Positions 1 to 8,010 of a stretch of DNA of 21,383 nt are shown here, piece after piece. Under the pieces are notes generated by a model. It made no database searches. It worked only from the letters and a program-made list of their open reading frames with translations, and was not told where the DNA came from. The stretch is from JAOPZW01 sp036379935 (lineage in GTDB: Bacteria; Actinomycetota; Thermoleophilia; Solirubrobacterales; Solirubrobacteraceae), in assembly GCA_036379935.1 (NCBI GenBank), contig DASVFT010000090.1, forward strand, positions 1 to 21,383, given 5' to 3'. Made by a program: the position numbers and the translations under genes. How positions within the stretch are numbered: position 1 is the first letter of the stretch; every line of letters begins with the position of its first letter.

Positions 1-163
1 CGCACACGAGCACCATCGGCGGCTCGAGCGACAGCGAGCACATCGCGCTCGCGGTCATGCCGAAGTCGTCGCCGTCGTGACTGGTGGTGACCACCGTGAC
101 GCCGCTGGCGAAGCGCCCGACCACCTCGCGGAACAGCTCCGGATCGCATCTGGGGTCTGCCAT
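1..163 (-). CDS. Flavin reductase (HpaC-type), N-terminal part only
   Basis: The gene reads leftward off the window edge; only the first 54 residues are present. They contain the typical start of the NAD(P)H:flavin oxidoreductase (FMN-binding split barrel) family: FASGVTVVTT near residues 18-27, then GMTASAMCS and LEPPMVLVC. These proteins reduce FMN or FAD with NAD(P)H and pass free reduced flavin to a partner monooxygenase. The partner is very probably the HpaB-like enzyme encoded divergently at 240. ATG at 163-161 is chosen as the start. An in-frame GTG at 175-173 is possible, because an AAGGAAG Shine-Dalgarno-like stretch lies at 193-187, about 11 nt upstream of it. The 3' end is missing, so length and cofactor preference cannot be judged. 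Confidence 0.88.
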   Translation of the reverse strand, partial: MADPRCDPELFREVVGRFASGVTVVTTSHDGDDFGMTASAMCSLSLEPPMVLVC

Positions 164-239
164 GCGCGCTGGCACGCATGCTACGACTTCCTTATGCTAT
201 GCGGAAGCTAAGTTCTGTATTGCAGAAACGAGGATTGGC
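164..239. promoter_or_regulatory. Divergent promoter region between flavin reductase and monooxygenase
   Basis: These 76 bp separate two divergent genes and are clearly more AT-rich than the flanks. They hold the two operator-like sites described separately (192-206 and 213-227) and the monooxygenase ribosome binding site GAGGA at 230-234, 5 nt before its ATG. TATGCT (193-198) and TGTATT (216-221) are possible -10-like elements, but neither has a convincing -35 partner at a standard distance. The shared location suggests joint control of reductase and oxygenase, most simply by the IclR regulator encoded downstream (inference). Confidence 0.6.
192..227. promoter_or_regulatory. Two related 15-bp operator-like sites, 21 bp apart
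   Basis: Site A, TTATGCTATGCGGAA (192-206), and site B, TTCTGTATTGCAGAA (213-227), agree at 10 of 15 positions, as TTnTGnnnTGCnGAA. Site B is an inverted repeat with TTCTG and CAGAA arms around a 5-nt centre; site A is a weaker palindrome. Their starts are 21 bp apart, so a dimer on each would lie on the same face of the helix. IclR-family proteins bind short palindromes of this kind, often in pairs, and an IclR gene lies in the operon. That this protein binds here is inference. Confidence 0.5.
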
Positions 240-1748
240 ATGGCTGAGTCGGCGACCGCGCCGCGCACCGCTCCGCTGACGGGCGAGGAGTACCTCGAGA
301 GCCTCCGCGACGGCCGCGAGGTCTGGATCGACGGCGAGCGCGTGGGCGACGTCACCGAGCACCGGGCGTTCCGCAACGCGGCCCGCTCGGTGGCGGCGCT
401 CTACGACGCGATGCACGAGCCGGAGCGCACGGAGATCCTGGTCGGAACCGACCGGCACGGGATCCGGACGCACCGGTTCTTCATGCCCAGCTACACCAGC
501 GACGACCTGCTCCAGGCGCGCGAGGCGATCGCCGAGTGGTCGCGCATGTCCTACGGCTACATGGGCCGCACGCCGGACTACAAGGCGTCGTTCATGGCCA
601 CCTTGGGCGCGGATCCCGACTGGTACGAGCCCTTCGGCGACAGCGCGCGCAAGTGGTACCGCGACTATGCCGAGCGCGCGCTCTTCCTCAACCACGTGCT
701 CATCAACCCGCCGATCGACCGCCACAAGGCGGTGCACGAGGTGGAGGACGTCTACGTGCACGTCGTCGAGGAGCGCGACGACGGCATGGTCGTGCGCGGG
801 GCGAAGATGCTCGCCACCGGCTCGGCGCTCACGCACGCGACCTTCGTGGCGCAGAACAGCGCCGTCGAGCTCGAGGAGGGCAAGGCGGAGGACTACGCGT
901 TGGCCTTCATCGTGCCGATGGGCGCCCACGGCGTGAAGCTCGTGTCGCGAGCCTCCTACGAGGCGAGCGCCAGGTCGCCGTGGGAGCACCCGCTCTCCAG
1001 CCGCTTCGACGAGAACGACGCCGTCATCGTCTTCGACGACGTGCTCGTCCCGTGGGAGGACGTGCTGGTCTACCGCGACGTCAAGCGCGCCATCGGCTTC
1101 TACGCCCAATCGGGCTTCATGCCGCGCTACACGCTGCAGTCGGGGACGCGGCTGGCGGTGAAGCTCGACTTCCTCTGCGGCCTGCTCGCGCGCGGCCTGC
1201 GCGCCAACGGCACCGACGGCTTCCGCGGCGTGCAGGCCAAGCTCGGCGAGCTCGTCGGCTGGCGCAACCTGATCTGGGCGCTCACCTCGACGCTGTGCCA
1301 CGAGACCCAGCCCGGCCCGGGCGGCAGCGTGGTGCCGAAGCTCGAGTACGCCGTGCTCATCCGCCTCTTCGGCACGCAGGCCGTGCCCAAGGCCCGCGAG
1401 CTCTTCACCGAGCTGCTCGGCGGAGCGCCGCTCGTCGCGCCCGCCGGCAACCGCGACCTGCTCAACGAGGAGCTGCGCCCGCTGATCGACCGCTACTACC
1501 GCGGCTCGACCGGCGACGCGCACGACCGCATCAAGCTGTTCAAGCTGATCTGGGACGCGATCGGCAGCGAGTTCGGCTCGCGCCACGCCTGGTACGAGGT
1601 CAACTACGGCGGCAACCAGGAGCAGATCCGCCTCGACACCCTGCGCTTCGCCGGCGTGCGCGGCCTCACCGAGGGATTCGAGGGGCTCGTCGACGCCTGC
1701 CTCTCCGACTACGACCTCGACGGCTGGACGCGCGGCCCATGGGAGTAG
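240..1748 (+). CDS. HpaB-type FADH2-dependent aromatic monooxygenase (4-hydroxyphenylacetate 3-hydroxylase family)
   Basis: This 502-aa protein is the oxygenase half of a two-component flavin monooxygenase. It takes reduced flavin from a separate reductase and hydroxylates a phenolic ring, usually ortho to an existing OH. The family opening is intact (TGEEYLESLRDGREVWI at 14-30, GDVTEHRAF at 36-44), as is the YMGRTPDY block (107-114). R110, Y114 and H152 keep the spacing of the catalytic Arg/Tyr/His known from HpaB (R100, Y104, H142 in the Thermus enzyme). Length fits the family (about 480-520). The ATG at 240 is preferred because it follows GAGGA and begins the conserved region; an in-frame ATG at 84 would run through the divergent reductase gene. 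The next gene overlaps its end by 10 nt. The natural substrate cannot be read from sequence; pyrrole- or phenol-type compounds are possible. Confidence 0.88.
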   Translation: MAESATAPRTAPLTGEEYLESLRDGREVWIDGERVGDVTEHRAFRNAARSVAALYDAMHEPERTEILVGTDRHGIRTHRFFMPSYTSDDLLQAREAIAEWSRMSYGYMGRTPDYKASFMATLGADPDWYEPFGDSARKWYRDYAERALFLNHVLINPPIDRHKAVHEVEDVYVHVVEERDDGMVVRGAKMLATGSALTHATFVAQNSAVELEEGKAEDYALAFIVPMGAHGVKLVSRASYEASARSPWEHPLSSRFDENDAVIVFDDVLVPWEDVLVYRDVKRAIGFYAQSGFMPRYTLQSGTRLAVKLDFLCGLLARGLRANGTDGFRGVQAKLGELVGWRNLIWALTSTLCHETQPGPGGSVVPKLEYAVLIRLFGTQAVPKARELFTELLGGAPLVAPAGNRDLLNEELRPLIDRYYRGSTGDAHDRIKLFKLIWDAIGSEFGSRHAWYEVNYGGNQEQIRLDTLRFAGVRGLTEGFEGLVDACLSDYDLDGWTRGPWE

Positions 1749-2554
1749 CGCAGGCGACGCGCGAGCGCCCCGCCTACCCGATCTCCTCGGTCGGCAACGT
1801 CCTGCGCGTGCTCGAGCTCCTGGGCGAGCAGGAGCCGCTCACGCTCACCCGCGTCAGCCGGTCGCTGGGCGTCGCGCCGTCCACCGCCCATCGCCTGCTC
1901 GCGATGCTCCGCTACCACGACTTCGTGCGCCAGGACCCGCGGACGAAGGCCTACCGGCCCGGGCGAGGACTGCTGAGCATCGCGCTGGCGGCCACCGGCG
2001 GGATCGACGCGCGCGCCCTCGCGCGCCCCGAGCTCGAGGCGCTCAGCCGCCGCCTCGAGGAGACCGTGCACCTCGTGGTGCTCGACGGCGCGGCGGCGCT
2101 CTTCCTCGACTCGGTCGAGTCGCGCCGAGCGGTCCGCGTGACCTCGCGCGTCGGCGCCGCGATGCCCGCCCACTGCACCGCGTCGGGCAAGGCGCTCCTC
2201 CTCCAGCTTCCTGATGAAGGCCTGCGCGCGCTCCTGGGCGCCGACCCACTCGCCGGCATGACCGGGCGGTCGCTGACCACGCTGGCCGCGCTGCGCCGCG
2301 AGCTACGGGCCGCGCGCCGGGCCGGCTACGCGACGAACTTCGGCGAGAGCGAGGAGGGCCTCGCGGCCGTCGCGGTGCCGATCCCCGGCGGGGCCGGCGG
2401 AAGCGAGCTGTCGATCACGGTCTCGACGCCCTCCGATCGCCTCGATCGCCAGCGCGCACCGGCCATCGCCGCGGCGGCGAGCGAGGCGGCGCAGCGCATC
2501 GCCCGGCGCCTGGCGTCCGCCGCCGACGACAGCGGCCCCGACAGCGGCCGCTAG
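1739..2554 (+). CDS. IclR-family transcriptional regulator
   Basis: This 271-aa protein has the standard IclR plan. The N-terminal winged helix-turn-helix lies at about residues 17-77 (SVGNVLRVLELL, then LGVAPSTAHRLLAML as the recognition helix). The C-terminal effector-binding domain lies at about 95-255, with the family signatures AHCTASGKALL and GYATNFGESEEGLAAVAVP. IclR proteins commonly control aromatic and short-chain acid catabolism and bind a pathway acid. The ATG at 1739 lies inside the end of the monooxygenase gene (10-nt overlap), implying translational coupling. Its stop TAG shares its G with the GTG start of the next gene. The regulator is therefore in the middle of the operon it probably controls, which suggests feedback through the operator-like sites at 192-227 (inference). 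Confidence 0.93.
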   Translation: MGVAQATRERPAYPISSVGNVLRVLELLGEQEPLTLTRVSRSLGVAPSTAHRLLAMLRYHDFVRQDPRTKAYRPGRGLLSIALAATGGIDARALARPELEALSRRLEETVHLVVLDGAAALFLDSVESRRAVRVTSRVGAAMPAHCTASGKALLLQLPDEGLRALLGADPLAGMTGRSLTTLAALRRELRAARRAGYATNFGESEEGLAAVAVPIPGGAGGSELSITVSTPSDRLDRQRAPAIAAAASEAAQRIARRLASAADDSGPDSGR

Positions 2555-3945
2555 TGGACGGTCCGAGCGAGGCCGTACCGCAGCCCCAGGCCAGCGCCAC
2601 TCACCCGCGGCGCGGGCTGCTGCTCCTGGCCGTGGCCTCGGGCACCGTGCTGAACCCGCTGAACTCGGCCCTGATCGCGGTGGCGCTGATCGACATCGGG
2701 CGCGATCTGCGCGTGAGCTTCGGCAGCGTGTCGTGGCTCGTCTCCTCGTTCTACCTCGGCAGCGCGATAGGGCAGCCGATCATGGGGAGGCTCGGCGACC
2801 TCTACGGTCGCCGGCGCCTCTTCACGGCCGGCCTCGTCACCGTGGGCGCGGCCAGCGCCGTCGCGCCGCTGGCGCCCACGCTCGGGTGGCTGGTGGGCGT
2901 CCGCATCGTCCAGGCCCTGGGGAGCTCGGCGCTCTTCCCGGCCGGCATCGGACTGCTTCGCCACGCGCTACACGGACGCGAGACGCGTGCGCTCGGCGTG
3001 CTGGCGATCTCGTCCTCGATCTCGGCGAGCGTGGGCCCCACGATCGGCGCGCTGCTGGTCGGCTGGCAGGGCTGGCGCATCGTCTTCCTCGTCAACGTGC
3101 CGATCGTGCTCGTCGCGCTGGTCCTCGCCGCGCGTGCGCTGCCGCCCGACGCTGCGCTTGCGCGACCGGCTCGTCGCGGCTGGCTCGAGCTGGCGAGGAC
3201 GCTCGACGTCCGCGGCGCCCTGGCCTTCGCCGCCGCGCTCTTCTGCCTGCTCTGGTTCCTACTCTCGCTGGTACGGACGCCGGCGTGGTGGGCCCTCGCG
3301 GCCGCGCTGGCCACCGCGCCCGTCTTCGTCCGGTGGGAGCTCGCCGCGCCCGCGCCGTTCATCGACCTGCGCACGCTGTCCGCCAACCGGCGGCTCCCGG
3401 CCGTGTACGCGCAGTTCGCCGCGGTCAACGTCGTCTTCTACTCGATCTTCTTCGGCATCCCGAGCTACCTCCAGGCGGCGCGCCACTTCAGCGTGGAGAA
3501 GACCGGTCTCATCATGCTCGTGATCACCGGCATCGGCGTCCTCACCACGCCGGCCGTCGCGCGCCTGATCGAGCGCGCCGGCTACCGCCCGCCACTGCTC
3601 GTCGGCGCCGGCTTCATGACCGCGGGCACGCTGCTGCTGCTGACGGTCGGCACGACGACGTCCACGCCGTGGCTGGTGTTCGTGCTCGCGATCATCGGGG
3701 TGAGCACGGCGTTCAACAACCTCGGCCTCCAGGCCTCGATGTACGACGCCGCCCCGCGCGAGCACATCAGCGCCGCGTCGGGGCTGTTCATGACCTCGCG
3801 CTATCTCGGCACGATCCTCTCGGCGAGCCTGCTCGGGGCCGTCTTCGGCCGCACGATCGACACGGGCCGGCTGCATGCCGTGGCGCTCGTCCTCGTGGGC
3901 TTGGCCGCGCTCATCCTCGTGACCACGATGCGACAGAGGACATAG
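2554..3945 (+). CDS. MFS transporter, DHA2 (EmrB/QacA)-like
   Basis: This 463-aa hydrophobic protein of the major facilitator superfamily sits in the cytoplasmic membrane. The motif-A loop between helices 2 and 3 is clear (GRLGDLYGRRR, about 78-88). The drug:H+ antiporter motif with a GPTIGALL core followed by WRIVFLVNVPI lies around 155-180, typical of the 14-helix DHA2 group, although 463 aa is short for that group. GTG at 2554 overlaps the IclR stop by one base (TAGTG). Co-transcription with the monooxygenase and regulator suggests it moves the monooxygenase substrate or product. Import versus export cannot be decided from sequence. Confidence 0.9.
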   Translation: MDGPSEAVPQPQASATHPRRGLLLLAVASGTVLNPLNSALIAVALIDIGRDLRVSFGSVSWLVSSFYLGSAIGQPIMGRLGDLYGRRRLFTAGLVTVGAASAVAPLAPTLGWLVGVRIVQALGSSALFPAGIGLLRHALHGRETRALGVLAISSSISASVGPTIGALLVGWQGWRIVFLVNVPIVLVALVLAARALPPDAALARPARRGWLELARTLDVRGALAFAAALFCLLWFLLSLVRTPAWWALAAALATAPVFVRWELAAPAPFIDLRTLSANRRLPAVYAQFAAVNVVFYSIFFGIPSYLQAARHFSVEKTGLIMLVITGIGVLTTPAVARLIERAGYRPPLLVGAGFMTAGTLLLLTVGTTTSTPWLVFVLAIIGVSTAFNNLGLQASMYDAAPREHISAASGLFMTSRYLGTILSASLLGAVFGRTIDTGRLHAVALVLVGLAALILVTTMRQRT

Positions 3946-4048
3946 CCCGCTGCCTATCCGGCGGCCAAGCAATAGGTATTTGAAGTATCCGAATCCCCGT
4001 CGTAGCTTCGGGGGTCGGTCTCGGGTCGAAGGGAAGGGAGCCTTTTCG
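3946..4048 (+). promoter_or_regulatory. Leader/promoter region of the ABC importer operon with a hairpin
   Basis: This 103-bp gap precedes the binding-protein gene. A strong ribosome binding site, GGGAAGGGAG (4031-4040), ends 8 nt before the ATG. An imperfect hairpin spans 3989-4018: arms CCGA-AT-CCCCG and CGGGG-G-TCGG around a 9-nt loop. Just upstream, GTATTTGA and GTATCCGA form a close direct repeat (3977-3984 and 3986-3993), and CCTAT (3953-3957) can pair with ATAGG (3972-3976). The gap may hold the promoter of the ABC operon, the end of the MFS transcript, or both. No T-tract follows either hairpin, so I do not call a terminator. Confidence 0.4.
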
Positions 4049-5257
4049 ATGAGCAAGCCACTCGGCGCGTGTGCGCTGGCGTTGCTGATAGCCATCGCCT
4101 CGTCGGGGTGCGGGTCCTCCGACAGCGGCGGGTCGTCGGGCGACACGGTCACCGTGCCCGCGATCCTCTCGATCACGGGCAGCGCGTCGTTCCTCGGGAC
4201 CCAGGAGCGCAACGCGCTGCTGGCGCTTCAGAAGCAGGTCAACGCGACCGGCGGGATCCAGGGCAAGAAGCTCAAGTTCGCCATCTCGGACAACCAGACG
4301 TCGCCGTCGGTGGCGGTGTCGCTCGCCTCGAAGCTCATCAGCACATCGCCCGTGCTCATCACCGGGAGCGTCACCACCGTCAACCGGCCGGTCGACAACC
4401 TGGTGACCTCCAACGGCCCGGTCATCTACGACCTCTCCCCCGGCGACCACCCTGCGCGCGGCAGCTTCGTCTTCTCCGCGGCGGCGTCGACCGCGGCGCA
4501 GACGACGGCCTTCGTCAACTTCGCCAAGGCCAAGCGCTGGAGCAAGGTCGCGGCCATCAGCTCGACCGACGCCAGCGGCCAGGACGGATGGGAAGGCATC
4601 CAGAAGGCCACGGGCGCCAGCGGCGGGGCCGTCGCGATCACCGACCACGAGACGTTCGACCCCAAGGACGTGAGCGTCAACGCGCAGCTGGCCAAGATCA
4701 AGTCGACGCATCCGCAGGCGCTCTTCATCTGGACCACGGGGACGCCGGTGAGCGCCGTCTTCAAGGGCATGCAGCAGCTGGGGATGACCCAGCTCCCGGT
4801 CATGACCACGAACGGCAACGCCTCCTACGGGGCGATGCAGAAGCTGGCCGCCATCCTGCCCGCCGAGCTCTACTTCCCGGGCGGCGCGTTCCAGGCCGAG
4901 CCGTCCCAGCTCAAGGCCCCCGAGAGCAAGGTCGTCGCGAGCTTCCAGAGCGCGATGAAGCAGCAGGGCTCGGTGGTGCCCGACGAGGGCAACGCCCTGG
5001 CGTGGGACCCCGGGTTCATCCTCGTCTCGGCGCTGCGCAAGGTCGGCCCCAAGGCCTCGGCCAAGGACATCCGCAAGTACATCAGCGGCCTCACCTCCTT
5101 CGCCGGGATCATCGGCAAGTACGACTTCACGTCGGCGACCGTGGCACCGGACAATCGAGGGATCGGCGTGGACTCGGCGCTGATCAGCCGCTGGGACAAG
5201 GCGAAGAACCGCTGGGTCGTCATCAGCGGCGCCGGCGGCAGGTCGCTGCGCCCATGA
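4049..5257 (+). CDS. livK: ABC importer substrate-binding lipoprotein, LivK (HAAT) family
   Basis: This 402-aa extracytoplasmic binding protein belongs to a branched-chain-amino-acid-type importer. A lipoprotein signal peptide ends in SSG-C21 (relaxed lipobox), followed by a Ser/Gly-rich tether (to about 33). The periplasmic-binding type-I fold starts at VTVPAILSITGSASFLG and includes GGIQGKKLKFAISDNQTSP, typical of LivK-like proteins. ATG at 4049 is preferred over an in-frame TTG at 3980 because it follows GGGAAGGGAG and starts the signal peptide. It is the first gene of the transporter operon; the permease gene begins 20 nt after its stop. Proteins of this class also bind aromatic acids, and the surrounding catabolic genes favour an aromatic ligand over leucine-type amino acids (inference). 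Confidence 0.9.
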   Translation: MSKPLGACALALLIAIASSGCGSSDSGGSSGDTVTVPAILSITGSASFLGTQERNALLALQKQVNATGGIQGKKLKFAISDNQTSPSVAVSLASKLISTSPVLITGSVTTVNRPVDNLVTSNGPVIYDLSPGDHPARGSFVFSAAASTAAQTTAFVNFAKAKRWSKVAAISSTDASGQDGWEGIQKATGASGGAVAITDHETFDPKDVSVNAQLAKIKSTHPQALFIWTTGTPVSAVFKGMQQLGMTQLPVMTTNGNASYGAMQKLAAILPAELYFPGGAFQAEPSQLKAPESKVVASFQSAMKQQGSVVPDEGNALAWDPGFILVSALRKVGPKASAKDIRKYISGLTSFAGIIGKYDFTSATVAPDNRGIGVDSALISRWDKAKNRWVVISGAGGRSLRP

Positions 5258-5277
5258 CGGGCGAGTTCAGCGGCTAG

Positions 5278-8010
5278 ATGAGCGAGCTGGGCAACATCCT
5301 CATCGGCGGCATCGTGACCGGCGCGGTCTACGCGCTGCTCGCGGTGGGCTACTCCCTCGTCTTCAGCGTCAGCGGGGCGCTCAACCTGGCGCAGGGCGCC
5401 TTCGTCGCCGGCGGCGCGCTGGTCATGTACAGCTTCGAGGACTCCGCGCATCTGAGCATCCCACTCGCCTTCCTGGCGTCGCTCGGCGTCATCACCGCGA
5501 TCGTGGTCATCGTCGAGTGGGGCATCATCCGCTCGGCGGTCACGCGCGTGTCGCACGCCAGCCTGCTCATGCTCATGGGCGGGCTCCTCACCGCCGCCCA
5601 GGGCGCCGCCTTCCTCATCTGGGGCTCGGATCCCGTCTCGCTGCGGGCGTTCTCGGGGGTCAAGCCGCTGCACTTCGGGCAGCTCTTCGTCTCGCCGCAG
5701 TCGTTCTGGGTCCTGGGGGCGGCGGCGCTGTCGATCGCCTTCGTGGCCTGGCTCATGTCGCGCACCAGCGTCGGCAAGGCGCTGCGGGCGACAGCCGAGA
5801 ACCGGATGGCCGCCCGCCTCATCGGCGTGCCCGCCGATCGGATGATCCTCCTGTCGTTCGTCGCGGCGGCCATGCTGGGCGTCATCGCCGGAGCGGTCAT
5901 CGCACCGCTGACCCAGCTCGACTTCGCCACGATGACCGGCTACACGACGCAGGGCCTCATCGCGGTGACGCTCGGCGGGCTCGGAAGCATCTTCGGCTCG
6001 GTGGCCGGCGGCCTGGTCCTCGGCGTCGTCCAGGCGCTGGTGTCCGGGTACGTCTCCTCGCTGTTCAGCACCGCGATCAGCCTGCTCGTGCTGATCGGGA
6101 TCATCGTGCTGCGCCCCCAGGGGCTGCTCGGGCGCGGGCGAGGCGCCCGCGCCGACGTCGCCGAGCGCGCGAGCTGGAGGATCTACTCGCCGCCGAAGCT
6201 GCCCCGCAGCTGGTCGCGCGGCGGGGCCGCGGCGCTGATCGTGCTCATGCTCCTGCTGCCGCAGCTCCTGGGCAGCGGCGACATGCGCGCCGCCAACATC
6301 ACCGGGTGCTTCTGCCTGACCATCATCGGCCTGGACCTCCTCACCGGGATCGCCGGGCAGGTGAGCCTTGGGCAGGCGGCGTTCATGGCCGTCGGCGCCT
6401 ACGTGTACGGGATCCTCACCGTCCGCCACCACGTCACGCCGCTGGCGGCGCTGGTCGCCGGGGTCGTCGCCTCGGCGGCGGTGGCCGGCGTGCTCGGCGC
6501 CGTCAGCACGCGCCTGCGCGGCCTGTACCTCGCGATCGTGACGCTCGCCTTCGGCATCCTCGTGGAGTCGGTGGCCAACGGCCTCGACGTCACCGGAGGG
6601 CCCTCCGGCCTGGTCGGCATCCCGGTCTTCTCGGTGGCCGGCTTCTCCTTCGACACCGACACCCGCTTCTACTACCTCATCTGGGCGCTCGTGGGCGTGG
6701 CGGTCGTGCTGGTGGCCAACCTCGTGCGCAGCGGTCGCGGGCGCATCCTGCGGGCCATGAACGGCGACGACGTCGGGGCGCGCTCGCTGGGCCTGCGCAC
6801 GCCGACGGCCAAGGCCACCGTCTTCATCCTCAGCGCCTGCCTGGCGTCCGTCGCCGGGAGCCTGTACGCCTCGTACTTCCGCTACCTGTCGCCCGACATG
6901 GTCGGGAGCCAGAAGTCGCTGGAGATCATCACCATGCTCGTGATCGGCGGCATGGGGACGCTCATCGGGCCGATGATCGGGGTGGCGCTGCTGACCTACC
7001 TGCCGGTGGCCTCGCAGTCCTTCGCCAACTACGCGCCGCTCGTCACCGGGGTCCTGCTCGTCCTCTTCCTGCGCTATCTCCCCGGCGGGCTCTACGGAGC
7101 CCTCCTCGAGGTCGTCACGAGGGCGCGGGGGCTGGCCCGCCGCCGTCCGGCGCCGCCCGCGCCGGCGGCGGCGATGCCAGCGCCCGCGGTTGCCGCGGGC
7201 ACGCCGGCCGCCCACGCCAGCCGCAACGGCAGCAACGGCACGCCGGCGCTGCAGATCGCCGGGCTGTGCAAGTCCTTCGGGGGCGTCGATGCCGTGCGCG
7301 ACGTCTCCTTCGACGTCGCCGAGCGCTCGATCTGCGGGCTCATCGGTCCCAACGGAGCCGGCAAGTCGACGCTCTTCAACCTGGTCACGAACCTCTACCG
7401 CCCCGATGCCGGGAGCGTGTCGCTGTGGGGGCGCACGATCACCGGCCTGACGCCCGACCGCGTGACGTCGCTCGGGCTGTTCCGCACGTTCCAGACCTCG
7501 CGCGTGTTCCCGCAGCTCACCGTGCTCGAGAACGTGCTCGTCGGCGGCTACGGCCGGGAGCGCGCCGGCTATCTCGCCCAGGCGCTGTGGACGCGGCGCA
7601 CCCGCGCCGAGGAGCGCGCCCAGCAGGCCGAGGCGCGACGCATCCTCGAGGTGCTGCATCTCGCCGATCGCGCCGACGATCCCGTGAGCGCGCTGTCCTT
7701 CGCCAGCCACAAGTACGTGGAGCTGGCACGGGCGCTCATGGCCCATCCGCGCCTGCTGCTGCTCGACGAGCCGGGCGCCGGGATGAACGACGCCGAGATC
7801 GAGGACCTGGCCGCCACGCTGGGCGCGATCCGCGACCTCGGCCACACGGTGCTCGTCGTCGAGCACAACATGTCACTCGTGATGGGCATCGCCGAGCGCG
7901 TGGCCGTCATGGACGCCGGGCGGCTCATCGCGCACGGTCCGCCGGCCAAGGTCCAGCAGGACGAGGCCGTCATCGATGCCTACTTCGGACGCGTGGAGGC
8001 GCACGCCTGA
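5278..8010 (+). CDS. Triple fusion LivH-LivM-LivG: both ABC permeases plus ATPase in one 910-aa protein
   Basis: Three normally separate subunits are joined. Residues 1-about 295 are a LivH permease (GGIVTGAVYALLAVGYSLVF, GALNLAQGAF). Residues about 302-620 are a LivM permease (AGQVSLGQAAFMAVGAY, GGPSGLVGIPV, GGMGTLIGP). An Ala/Pro-rich linker (about 622-655) then leads to a LivG ATPase: Walker A GPNGAGKST at 690-698, Q-loop Q739, Walker B LLLLDE at 826-831, switch His at H863. The signature is unusual: LSFASHK (806-812), with Ala and Ser where LSGGQ-type motifs have Gly and Gln. ATG at 5278 follows two bases after an in-frame-looking TAG of another frame, 20 nt after livK. The stop TGA overlaps the next ATG by one base (TGATG). 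As half of each membrane and ATPase pair, it needs the separate LivF at 8010 to form a full importer. Confidence 0.92.
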   Translation: MSELGNILIGGIVTGAVYALLAVGYSLVFSVSGALNLAQGAFVAGGALVMYSFEDSAHLSIPLAFLASLGVITAIVVIVEWGIIRSAVTRVSHASLLMLMGGLLTAAQGAAFLIWGSDPVSLRAFSGVKPLHFGQLFVSPQSFWVLGAAALSIAFVAWLMSRTSVGKALRATAENRMAARLIGVPADRMILLSFVAAAMLGVIAGAVIAPLTQLDFATMTGYTTQGLIAVTLGGLGSIFGSVAGGLVLGVVQALVSGYVSSLFSTAISLLVLIGIIVLRPQGLLGRGRGARADVAERASWRIYSPPKLPRSWSRGGAAALIVLMLLLPQLLGSGDMRAANITGCFCLTIIGLDLLTGIAGQVSLGQAAFMAVGAYVYGILTVRHHVTPLAALVAGVVASAAVAGVLGAVSTRLRGLYLAIVTLAFGILVESVANGLDVTGGPSGLVGIPVFSVAGFSFDTDTRFYYLIWALVGVAVVLVANLVRSGRGRILRAMNGDDVGARSLGLRTPTAKATVFILSACLASVAGSLYASYFRYLSPDMVGSQKSLEIITMLVIGGMGTLIGPMIGVALLTYLPVASQSFANYAPLVTGVLLVLFLRYLPGGLYGALLEVVTRARGLARRRPAPPAPAAAMPAPAVAAGTPAAHASRNGSNGTPALQIAGLCKSFGGVDAVRDVSFDVAERSICGLIGPNGAGKSTLFNLVTNLYRPDAGSVSLWGRTITGLTPDRVTSLGLFRTFQTSRVFPQLTVLENVLVGGYGRERAGYLAQALWTRRTRAEERAQQAEARRILEVLHLADRADDPVSALSFASHKYVELARALMAHPRLLLLDEPGAGMNDAEIEDLAATLGAIRDLGHTVLVVEHNMSLVMGIAERVAVMDAGRLIAHGPPAKVQQDEAVIDAYFGRVEAHA

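Noticed and set aside
84..239. Longer N-terminus for the HpaB-like protein from ATG at 84
   Set aside because: It would overlap the divergent flavin reductase gene and the operator region, and the extra 52 residues have no family similarity; ATG at 240 has GAGGA at a good distance.
536..1738. Open frame upstream of and continuous with the IclR gene
   Set aside because: The upstream part is Arg/Ala/Pro-rich out-of-frame reading of the HpaB-like gene; the IclR domain begins right after ATG 1739.
3946..3980. CCTAT/ATAGG pairing after the MFS gene as an intrinsic terminator
   Set aside because: The stem is only 5 bp with a 14-nt loop and no T-tract follows.
4870..7866. A 998-codon open frame on the minus strand opposite the ABC importer genes
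   Set aside because: It is rich in Arg, Gly, Ala, Asp and His with no domain, and lies opposite well-supported ABC genes; it is the antisense shadow common in high-GC DNA.
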